The notes beneath the pieces are model-generated. The model ran no database searches, had not been told where the DNA came from, and saw only the letters and a program-made list of their open reading frames with translations. From NCBI GenBank assembly GCA_003165135.1, contig PLSN01000208.1, positions 1 to 5,853 on the forward strand: 5,853 bases of DNA. The letters are read 5' to 3'. A program made the position numbers and the translations under genes. The stretch's first letter is position 1. The number at the start of each line of letters is the position of its first letter. Source of the stretch: Bacteroidota bacterium (GTDB lineage Bacteria > Bacteroidota > Bacteroidia > Chitinophagales > LD1). Below are positions 1 to 5,770 of the stretch, one piece after another.

Positions 1-11
1 AGAGGGCATTT

Positions 12-626
12 TTATAAAAGTTCTATGGTATGCCGGCCAAGTTTGACCAGGTTTTTTTCCTCCATGGTCCGCAGCAGGCGGCTGATAGCCTCACGATGGG
101 TATGCAGCTCATCGGCGATCTCCTGATGGGTAATGTATAGGGCTTTTGTATTGAGTGCTTTTGATCTTTCCTGAAGATAATGCAGAAGCTGTTTGTCCAT
201 ATGGCTGAATGCGATGAGGTCTATGACACCGAGCAGCTCCGAGAACCTGCTCCCATAGGTGCCATTGATAAATGCTCTCCATTCGGGGTATTTGTACCAG
301 TCTTCGATCAGTTTGACTGGCACCAGTATTATCTCCGTTTCATCTTCTGTTACAGCTCTTATCATGCTTCGGTGGCCGGTCTGGCAGCAGTTGAGCGCCA
401 TAGCACAGGTCTGGCCCGGGTAGATGTGATATAGAAAGACCTCATTGCCATTCTCATCCTGCCGCATGATACGAACGGCCCCTTTGATCACTATAGGCAC
501 GAACACGATCTCATCTCCGGGAGACATCATGGTCTCGTCTTTGCCCAGCTGTTTATGCCGGCAGTATTTTTCTATCTCTTCGTTGAGCTTAGGATCCTTG
601 AATAATGATGTTAGCATATCAGCCAT
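12..626 (-). CDS. Crp/Fnr-family transcriptional regulator
   Basis: Predicted cytoplasmic DNA-binding regulator of 204 residues, full length for the family. Residues about 15-115 form the cNMP-binding-type beta roll, about 125-155 the dimerisation helix, and 165-204 a winged helix-turn-helix. The stretch ITHQEIADELHTHREAISRL (165-184) matches the Crp/Fnr recognition region, with R178 and E179 as the usual base-contacting pair. The cAMP phosphate-binding cassette (FGE...RSA) is missing. Its place is taken by GQTCAMALNCC (71-81), with Cys at 74, 80 and 81 plus Cys22 near the N-terminus, so cAMP is an unlikely ligand. A redox, metal or Fe-S signal is possible but inferred. ATG at 626 is preferred; Met4 is an alternative start. 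The gene diverges from the alkyltransferase-like gene at 745 across 118 bases and could regulate it or itself. Ligand and targets are unknown. Confidence 0.93.
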   Translation of the reverse strand: MADMLTSLFKDPKLNEEIEKYCRHKQLGKDETMMSPGDEIVFVPIVIKGAVRIMRQDENGNEVFLYHIYPGQTCAMALNCCQTGHRSMIRAVTEDETEIILVPVKLIEDWYKYPEWRAFINGTYGSRFSELLGVIDLIAFSHMDKQLLHYLQERSKALNTKALYITHQEIADELHTHREAISRLLRTMEEKNLVKLGRHTIELL

Positions 627-655
627 CTAGTGCAAAAATAAAGAAACCCAAAGGC

Positions 656-686
656 TTGTTCCTCATTTCAAACATACTTACTTTTC
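656..686 (+). promoter_or_regulatory. Candidate promoter for the alkyltransferase-like gene
   Basis: TTG at 656-658, 20 bases, then TACTTTTC at 679-686, one mismatch from the Bacteroidota pattern TTG-N17-23-TAnnTTTG. The implied transcript would start near 692, about 50 bases before the ATG at 745. It overlaps the minus-strand -7 element of the divergent regulator, so the two promoters may compete or be co-regulated. The same spacing and the same -7 octamer occur ahead of the phosphatase gene. Confidence 0.35.
669..676 (-). promoter_or_regulatory. Candidate -7 element for the Crp/Fnr-type gene
   Basis: On the minus strand this reads TATGTTTG, a full match to the Bacteroidota -7 consensus TAnnTTTG. 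It sits 42 bases upstream of the ATG at 626, implying a 5' leader of roughly 35 bases. The -33 element is poor: only TTC (696-694) is found at a 17-base spacing. The -7 match is seen directly; promoter function is inferred. Confidence 0.4.
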
Positions 687-744
687 TATCAGCGAAGTTG
701 TACCCTATAGCAACAGGCGGGAAGTTCTAAATCATAAACCCAAG

Positions 745-1134
745 ATGGCAAAACAAAGCAAATCAGCAAAAACAAAGGAAAGAACGGAAGTAGTATATTC
801 TGCTGAGTCTTATTCGTTCTTTGAGAATGTGTGGGATGTGGCAAGGCTAGTACCTAAGGGTCGCGTGACCTCATACGGAGCCATAGCACGCTATCTCGGT
901 ACAGGCCGCTCTGCACGCATGGTAGGCTGGGCTATGAATGCAGTAGGTGGTGTCAAGCCTAAAGTACCTGCGCATCGTGTGGTCAACTCGGATGGCTTGC
1001 TGACGGGTAAGCATCATTTTAAAACGCCAACACTGATGCAGGAACTGCTCGAGAAAGAAAAGATCAAAGTGGAGAATGACCAAGTGGTCGATTTTAAAAA
1101 GATATTCTGGGACCCGATGACAGAGTTGGGATGA
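745..1134 (+). CDS. Alkyltransferase-like (ATL) protein, Cys-less MGMT/Ogt fold
   Basis: A 129-residue protein of the C-terminal DNA-binding domain of O6-alkylguanine-DNA alkyltransferase. Conserved features are the GRVTSYGAIA segment (39-48; Tyr44 is the position that helps flip the damaged base), the helix with GTGRSARMVGWAM (52-64; Arg58 at the arginine-finger position) and the active-site loop PAHRV (75-79). The acceptor Cys of PCHRV is Ala76, so self-sacrificing alkyl transfer is not expected. Known ATL proteins have Trp (PWHRV) or Ala there, bind O6-alkylguanine and hand it to nucleotide-excision repair; that role is inferred here. There is no N-terminal MGMT domain. A lysine-rich N-terminus (about 1-13) precedes the fold. 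No Shine-Dalgarno is visible before the ATG. The gene ends 2 bases from the convergent gene at 1137, leaving no room for a separate terminator. Confidence 0.9.
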   Translation: MAKQSKSAKTKERTEVVYSAESYSFFENVWDVARLVPKGRVTSYGAIARYLGTGRSARMVGWAMNAVGGVKPKVPAHRVVNSDGLLTGKHHFKTPTLMQELLEKEKIKVENDQVVDFKKIFWDPMTELG

Positions 1135-1136
1135 AG

Positions 1137-1604
1137 TTACTTCCTCAAAGAATTTTCGATGTTCTTGACATTCTGCTCACGGAGCCTGCGGCATAGTGTC
1201 TTGATGATACCCCGCGCTACTTCTATCCTGTTTTCCATCAACTCATAGAATGGTTCCTGATTCATTTTAAGCAGAAAGACATCTGTATTGGCAGTGGCAT
1301 CTGCAGAGCGGGAGTCGGTATCGAGCAGCGACAGCTCACCAAAGAAATCGTTTTCCTTCAGCATGGCCAGTGTGTGTCCGTCCTTGTGTATTTTGATCTC
1401 TCCTTTGTGTATGATGTACATACAGCTGGCTATATCGCCCACTTTAAAAATAGTAGTGCCTTTTTCTATTTCGACTTCTTCCAATATCTCCGCCACCTCT
1501 GTCAATACGGTCTCGGGAGTAGCTTCAAATATACTTAGCGACTTGAGCAGGAGTACCTTCTCAATGAGCAATAAATGGTTTTCTGATGAATGGTGTTTAC
1601 TCAT
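1137..1604 (-). CDS. Single-domain cyclic-nucleotide-binding protein
   Basis: A 155-residue cytoplasmic protein made of one cNMP-binding beta roll (about 20-145) with no helix-turn-helix, so not a transcription factor by itself. The phosphate-binding cassette is intact: FFGELSLLDTDSRSADATA (87-105) has Gly89, Glu90 and Arg99 at the positions that hold the ribose and cyclic phosphate in PKA-type domains, so real cAMP or cGMP binding is plausible. The reading frame is open upstream to 1748, but I start at ATG 1604 because the upstream codons lie inside the transporter gene in another frame and do not look like this fold, and because this ATG overlaps the transporter stop by 4 bases (ATGA), typical of translational coupling. 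The opening ENHLLLIEKVLLLKSLSIF resembles the linker found where such domains follow HEAT repeats in one chain. It may be a detached C-terminal domain of its neighbour. Confidence 0.88.
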   Translation of the reverse strand: MSKHHSSENHLLLIEKVLLLKSLSIFEATPETVLTEVAEILEEVEIEKGTTIFKVGDIASCMYIIHKGEIKIHKDGHTLAMLKENDFFGELSLLDTDSRSADATANTDVFLLKMNQEPFYELMENRIEVARGIIKTLCRRLREQNVKNIENSLRK

Positions 1605-4384
1605 ACGGTTACTGCCAGTTTTTTGAGTGCATTTTCGCCGGTCTCTCTGAGCAGAAATTCCTGCGACGAGATGTTTGCATTGACCTGGTCTATATTCTTG
1701 GAAATATCTATACTGTCCATAGTATACAATATTACCGCTCTGGTCCATATATTGTAGTAATATTCCTTTGATTCCAGTATTTCTTTCGCCATCGCGGTGA
1801 AGCTTTCGGTATTCTTGGTGATATATGGTTTCAGCAGGGCCATCCTCTCTGCCACTGTTGCCTGCTCAAAGAGCATATTGAATTTCGAGGCCGTTTCCTT
1901 TGGTACCGTCAGGTCTATGATCTCCTGTGCATTAGCTATGCTTTCCTGTTTATTGATCTGGAAGCCATTTCTCGCGCGAATGATCTTTTCCTCTTCATAT
2001 ATAAAGGAGAACAACCACAGCAGCCTGGTCTTGGCCTGATTTAACTCGAGCAACAAGGCGCTCTCTACTGTCTGGTTCTCATGCTTCTGTTGCAGCCAGT
2101 GTATCTGCTCAAGCAGGTGGATAGCAAATGCCATCTCTGTATTGATCAATTGGTGAAATTTGTCGTTGTTATGATCTTGTACCCTGAACCGGGATATATG
2201 CAGCGCCTGATAAATGTCTATCCTGTAGTCAGGGAATCTGTCGATGCAGGACTCGATCAGATGCTGTGCCTCGGTACCACCTATCTTGGCAGCCAGATTG
2301 ATCAGCTTAAGGCGAAGGTCTTTATTCAGGTCAGCCTGCTCCAGTACTTTGCCAATGACGGGCACAGCTACATGGCTTGAATCCAGCAAGGCTTGCAGGA
2401 CCTTCCGTTCATATGATTTGTCATAAAGTTTCGCAATAAATGCCTCAGCCAATCTTATGCTTTGAAGTTTGCCTGAAGCTTCTATTGCGGCAGATACGAC
2501 TTTTGTATGTCCGTCATCGAGTAGGTTCAGCAGCACCTTGTAGAATGACTTTACCCTCAGTTCACCTATCACCTCTGCGGCTATGGTGCGTTCGTCTATA
2601 TCATCTGAATCTCTGAGCTGCTGTAGTTTCTGCCCGGCTGACACCACAGCATTGATGCTGCCGTTTTTGAGCAGACCTATCACAGAGGCCTTGACCACTG
2701 AGAGATCATGGCTGTCGAGATAGTTTGAGAAATCTTCGACATCCTCTTCGTGCTGTATGATGCAGATGGCCTGTATGGCCTGAGCCATGATCCGTTTGGA
2801 AGGATTGTCTGAGAGGATATTTTGTATATCAGGTAGTGCAGAGCGGATCTTCTTTGACTCTATGATCCTGATGGCTTCGAGCTGGACCTCCTCATCAGGA
2901 TGAGTGAGTCCCTTTTTGATGAAAATATCCTTTTTTTCGTCAGGCAGTTTGGATGCCAGCTCCATAAGATATATAGCCTCACCTGCCTTAGCTGTAGGTA
3001 TTTTTTCCGATAGCAGCTGTATCGTCGTTTCTTTGCTCAGGTCCATTTCCTTGCCGGTCACATATTTATTGTTGAGGCCGTCGATGAGTGAGCTGACATA
3101 GTTTTTGTCTACGATAAATACCCAGGCTATCCAACCTACTATAATGAGGATAAGCAGGTAGCTGAGCACATGCAGGTTGACACCGCCGGAGATCCCCATG
3201 ACGATAAAGATCAGGATACTGCCAAATGCCAGTGCGAATGGGTCCATCACACCCTTCACGATAGTATGCCCGCGCAGGCGAAGGCTTCTCTTGAGCGGCT
3301 GCATGACTGCGATAAAGACAGGGTCCTGTATAGCGGCTTTGAGGGCCTGGCTGATGATACCCATGATGCCCAATACGTATAAGATGATGGTAGAATCTTC
3401 TGACAGTGCCGGAGACAAAGTCACTGCGAAAATAGGTACCAGCAGTACCAGCGGTGTGATAAGCAGGGAACCCCTGATACCGATTGCATCTGTGAGTTTG
3501 CCCGTGAGGAGCAGTTTGATAAACAGGGCGACCAGATTGCCGCAGGCAAAGAACAAACCGATAAATGCAGCGAGGTGCTCATTGTCATGTATCCTATGCT
3601 TGACCTCTGCATAGAATGTAAAATTGATGATCGTGGCTACAGTCCCCACTATAAATGACAGAACAGCCACCGACAGGATCAGGTTGTTGCCAAAGAAACC
3701 CCGTATCATTTTCATGACAGAGGGGTCTAAGCCATGATGTTCCTCTTGTTTGTGCTCATGATGATCCACATGCAGGTCCAGTTTTCCGGCCCTGGACAGC
3801 CTGTAGCAGAAGATCATCGACAGTCCTATTGATACCAGAGATATATATAGCATATTGGCACTGCCTATATAGGGCACTATCATGTATGCGGAGAAATAAC
3901 CAAGAATCTTGGCAGGTATATCGCCTGCGCTGATAATGCCAAAGAGCCGTTTGCTCTGCCGGATATCAAAGAGAAGCGAGGACAGTCCCCAAAATCCAAG
4001 GTTAGACAATAGATAAAGTACATAATACCATGCGACCATGAGGTAGAGGAACCAACCCGATGGAGACTCCGAGATACCAAAGCGCAATAGGCCTACACTC
4101 ACGGTCATAAAGATTATGACACTCACTATCATAGTACGTATGGACAGAATGTGCTCGAGCTTGGAATATATAAACCCAACGCCCAGCAGCAATATGGCTG
4201 CCATCATATATACCTTTGGCAGTTCATGCACTTCAAACCGCTCCAGAAATAAAGCATTGGCTACAGTAAAAAAAAGAGCGATACCAGCTCCCTGAAAAAA
4301 CTGCAGCAAAAAAAGCTGGCTGACGAGCCATGATTCATCCCTACGGATATTAAGAATTTGCAATATGGATTTGTTCCACTTCAC
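1601..4384 (-). CDS. NTT-like (ATP/ADP translocase-type) transporter with HEAT-repeat tail
   Basis: A 927-residue inner-membrane protein. Residues about 18-425 hold roughly 12 hydrophobic segments (near 20-40, 58-73, 83-101, 111-131, 157-172, 176-194, 234-257, 270-293, 304-323, 331-351, 384-399, 404-425). FDIRQSKRLFGIISAG (139-154), FYAEVKHRIHDNEHLAAFIG (257-276) and the PLKRSLRLRGHTIVKGVMDP region (363-382) resemble the nucleotide-transporter (NTT/Npt) branch of the major facilitator superfamily. The substrate is not proved. The loop between TM6 and TM7 is His-rich (205-217). From about 462 to 700 there are alpha-helical HEAT-type repeats, followed by further helices to the end. The start is GTG (4384-4382): an in-frame stop lies 36 bases upstream, no ATG lies between, and the next Met (60) would remove TM1. 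The gene follows the phosphatase by 88 bases and overlaps the cNMP-domain gene by 4, suggesting a cNMP-controlled transporter complex. Confidence is high for a membrane/HEAT protein and moderate for the NTT family. Confidence 0.85.
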   Translation of the reverse strand: MKWNKSILQILNIRRDESWLVSQLFLLQFFQGAGIALFFTVANALFLERFEVHELPKVYMMAAILLLGVGFIYSKLEHILSIRTMIVSVIIFMTVSVGLLRFGISESPSGWFLYLMVAWYYVLYLLSNLGFWGLSSLLFDIRQSKRLFGIISAGDIPAKILGYFSAYMIVPYIGSANMLYISLVSIGLSMIFCYRLSRAGKLDLHVDHHEHKQEEHHGLDPSVMKMIRGFFGNNLILSVAVLSFIVGTVATIINFTFYAEVKHRIHDNEHLAAFIGLFFACGNLVALFIKLLLTGKLTDAIGIRGSLLITPLVLLVPIFAVTLSPALSEDSTIILYVLGIMGIISQALKAAIQDPVFIAVMQPLKRSLRLRGHTIVKGVMDPFALAFGSILIFIVMGISGGVNLHVLSYLLILIIVGWIAWVFIVDKNYVSSLIDGLNNKYVTGKEMDLSKETTIQLLSEKIPTAKAGEAIYLMELASKLPDEKKDIFIKKGLTHPDEEVQLEAIRIIESKKIRSALPDIQNILSDNPSKRIMAQAIQAICIIQHEEDVEDFSNYLDSHDLSVVKASVIGLLKNGSINAVVSAGQKLQQLRDSDDIDERTIAAEVIGELRVKSFYKVLLNLLDDGHTKVVSAAIEASGKLQSIRLAEAFIAKLYDKSYERKVLQALLDSSHVAVPVIGKVLEQADLNKDLRLKLINLAAKIGGTEAQHLIESCIDRFPDYRIDIYQALHISRFRVQDHNNDKFHQLINTEMAFAIHLLEQIHWLQQKHENQTVESALLLELNQAKTRLLWLFSFIYEEEKIIRARNGFQINKQESIANAQEIIDLTVPKETASKFNMLFEQATVAERMALLKPYITKNTESFTAMAKEILESKEYYYNIWTRAVILYTMDSIDISKNIDQVNANISSQEFLLRETGENALKKLAVTV

Positions 4385-4434
4385 TATACGAGCGAATATA
4401 ACTAATTTGATAATCTTCTATATATGCTATTCAT

Positions 4435-4478
4435 GAGCAGATCGGTGCATTACTATAAGTGGAAGGTCTGATCTACTC
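4435..4478 (-). repeat. Inverted repeat across the phosphatase stop codon
   Basis: GAGTAGATC and GATCTGCTC (minus strand) form arms of 9 bases at 4478-4470 and 4443-4435 with one G-U pair and a 26-base loop. The first arm contains the TAG stop of the phosphatase gene. No T-run follows, so this is not a standard intrinsic terminator. It might protect or separate the phosphatase and transporter messages, or be chance. Confidence 0.3.
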
Positions 4479-5357
4479 AAATATTTCTTCTACTACTTTC
4501 CCCTGCCAGCAGTCAGGTATCTTAGCATTTAGCATTTTGGCAATGGTCTCCGGCAGATCGTAATTATTGACGTACGATTGGATGTGATGGCCCTGCTTGA
4601 TCCCTGCACCGGAGATGACGAATGGCACATTGACTTCCTGAGGGGTATTGCCGCCATGTCCGTGGCCGATGCCTCCGTGATCAGCTATGATGACAAAGAC
4701 CGTGCTCTCCAGCATGTGGGCTTTTTTGACAGCCTTGATTATTTTGCCAATGGACTGGTCGACCCGTTCTATTGCTTTGTAGTATTGGGGGCTGCCATGG
4801 CCATCCCTATGCCCGGTCTCGTCCACATCATTGAAATGTATAAATAGGAATTTTGGTTTGCGAACATGTATCACCGTCGGCACACGAAAATCCGTAATAC
4901 CCTCCCATACCGTGCGCTGACGGATGGAGCATACCCCATTTTCGACCAGCCTTCTGAAACTCCACCATTCATAGATACAGCATATCTGAGCATGTTTGTC
5001 GCTTTCTCTCAATATTCGGAATATAGTAGGGAATATATGCCCCTTTTTGCCTCCGCAGAAGACCGAGTCTTTCACATTCTTATGCTGCCAGTCATTACCA
5101 AAGACGCCATTGACCTGCGGCGGTACACCGTCTATGATCGAACTCCAGTTTGGCGAGCTGACAGTGGGCTTTTGTGCTTTGGCCTCATATGTCCAGCTGC
5201 CGTGTGCCACCAGCGAATCAATATTAGGAATATGCGTGTGCATGAGACCGTCTATGTCGCATCCGTCTATGCCCAGCACTATGACATGCTTGATCTTTTG
5301 GCTATATGAGCAGTTGATCAATAAAAAAAGAGAAGCGAGGAGAAATGTTTTTTTCAT
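4473..5357 (-). CDS. Exported alkaline-phosphatase-superfamily phosphodiesterase/phosphatase
   Basis: A 294-residue exported hydrolase of the type I phosphodiesterase/nucleotide pyrophosphatase group. The N-terminus MKKTFLLASLFLLINCSYSQ is a Sec signal. Cleavage may follow SYSQ; LINC resembles a lipobox, but Asn before Cys16 is unusual, so lipoprotein status is open. Expected metal and active-site residues are in order: Asp31 in GIDG; nucleophile, probably Ser67 in PTVSSPNW (Asn70 next to it); Asp179 and His183 in DVDETGH; Asp226 and His227 in IIADHGG; and His234 in GHGHGG. It should hydrolyse phosphate mono- or diesters in the periplasm or at the outer membrane; the substrate is unknown. It is shorter than many NPP enzymes (about 400 or more residues) but has the whole metal set, so it looks intact. 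The start is ATG 5357 with no Shine-Dalgarno. It lies upstream of the transporter on the same strand. Confidence 0.92.
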   Translation of the reverse strand: MKKTFLLASLFLLINCSYSQKIKHVIVLGIDGCDIDGLMHTHIPNIDSLVAHGSWTYEAKAQKPTVSSPNWSSIIDGVPPQVNGVFGNDWQHKNVKDSVFCGGKKGHIFPTIFRILRESDKHAQICCIYEWWSFRRLVENGVCSIRQRTVWEGITDFRVPTVIHVRKPKFLFIHFNDVDETGHRDGHGSPQYYKAIERVDQSIGKIIKAVKKAHMLESTVFVIIADHGGIGHGHGGNTPQEVNVPFVISGAGIKQGHHIQSYVNNYDLPETIAKMLNAKIPDCWQGKVVEEIFE

Positions 5358-5391
5358 GCTGATAAATGTATAAAAAGAGGCTGAATGCTGA

Positions 5392-5422
5392 GAAAAGTAA
5401 CGTACTCCTGGTCCTAAACCAA
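5392..5422 (-). promoter_or_regulatory. Candidate promoter for the phosphatase gene
   Basis: On the minus strand, TTG (5422-5420), 20 bases, then TACTTTTC (5399-5392), one mismatch from the Bacteroidota pattern TTG-N17-23-TAnnTTTG. The -7 element ends 34 bases before the ATG at 5357, implying a short leader of about 25-30 bases. It probably drives the phosphatase and possibly the transporter and cNMP-domain genes behind it. Confidence 0.4.
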
Positions 5423-5536
5423 TCGGATATCGTCGCTATTCTCATTTGCCAGCCCAATTGAGGATCTATTCCACATAAGCAGTATCAATATTTCCAAGTC
5501 TGATTCTACCAATAAAAATAAAAACCCTCTGTTTTC

Positions 5537-5566
5537 TTGCTTACAATGATAGATTATATACTTTTG
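5537..5566 (+). promoter_or_regulatory. Strong Bacteroidota-type promoter match
   Basis: TTG at 5537-5539, 19 bases, then TACTTTTG at 5559-5566: full agreement with the phylum pattern at ideal spacing, and the best match I found in the window. The start site would be near 5572, about 200 bases before the next plus-strand ATG at 5771. That suggests either a long regulatory leader or a separate small transcript. Confidence 0.55.
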
Positions 5567-5638
5567 TTTTACTATAGCTCTGACAAGCGTTATTAGCTAT
5601 ATTTTGATGTTACCCAATGGTTTGAACCCTATTTGAAA

Positions 5639-5698
5639 ATGTTTGATTCTTCTTTTCATTGGGGATTTCGCAGAAACGGATTTTCTGCCATATGGTAA
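5639..5698 (+). CDS. Possible 19-residue leader peptide
   Basis: ATG at 5639 opens a frame of 19 codons (MFDSSFHWGFRRNGFSAIW) ending in TAA at 5696-5698. It lies downstream of the strong promoter match, spans the whole first hairpin, and its stop falls in the first arm of the second hairpin, which is the layout of a leader peptide. The composition is rich in Phe, Ser, Arg and Trp. No Shine-Dalgarno is visible and an ORF this short can arise by chance. I do not recognise the peptide. Confidence 0.15.
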   Translation: MFDSSFHWGFRRNGFSAIW

Positions 5699-5713
5699 CC
5701 AAGTTACTTTTTT
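5670..5713 (+). terminator. Hairpin pair with T6: possible attenuator or sRNA terminator
   Basis: GCAGAAA (5670-5676) and TTTCTGC (5682-5688) form a perfect 7-bp stem with a 5-base loop. Seven bases later GTAAC (5695-5699) and GTTAC (5703-5707) form a 5-bp stem with a 3-base loop, directly followed by six T (5708-5713). The stem beside the T-run is short and AT-rich, so strong intrinsic termination is doubtful. Its place between the promoter and the gene at 5771 fits a leader attenuator or the end of a transcript of about 140 bases. Confidence 0.35.
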
Positions 5714-5770
5714 ATATTATTCACTTTATATGTAATTAACTATAGGTTTAATCTACTAAATACAAACTTT

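Larger units (their letters stand above)
5358..5770. other. 413-base intergenic region between divergent genes
   Basis: This is the only long gene-free stretch. The left part (5358-5422) holds the leader and candidate promoter of the phosphatase. At 5423-5536 I see only AT-rich sequence with a weak AAAAC/GTTTT dyad (5521-5535). The right part holds a strong plus-strand promoter match, three spaced TTTGA words, a 19-codon ORF and two hairpins ahead of the gene at 5771. No tRNA or recognised riboswitch is visible. The region is clearly AT-richer than the flanking genes. Confidence 0.7.

Noticed and set aside
697..714. GTTG-N10-CAAC dyad in the divergent intergenic region as a Crp-type operator
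   Set aside because: Only four bases per arm and no resemblance to TGTGA-N6-TCACA or TTGAT-N4-ATCAA; likely chance.
1288..1626. 112-codon plus-strand open frame rich in Ser
   Set aside because: Antisense shadow of the cNMP-domain gene, which has an intact phosphate-binding cassette.
1615..1627. Classical X-XXY-YYZ slippery heptamer (AAAAAAC) at the end of the transporter gene
   Set aside because: In the zero frame the codons are CTC AAA AAA CTG, so the heptamer is out of phase for standard tandem -1 slippage. Only simpler slippage on the A6 run remains possible.
1605..1748. 48-codon upstream extension of the cNMP-domain frame starting at 1748
   Set aside because: It lies wholly inside the transporter gene in another frame, and its translation does not resemble a cNMP domain or linker. 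It matters only as evidence that the -1 frame is open.
3177..3614. 145-codon plus-strand open frame
   Set aside because: Antisense to the membrane domain of the transporter; the translation has no motif or start context and is best explained as a shadow.
4393..4400. TATATTCG as a -7 element for the transporter gene
   Set aside because: One mismatch, no TTG at a suitable distance upstream, and only 8 bases from the GTG start; too weak to list as a promoter.
4866..5309. 147-codon plus-strand open frame
   Set aside because: Opposite-strand shadow of the phosphatase gene, whose catalytic motifs are all in the other frame; no recognisable domain.
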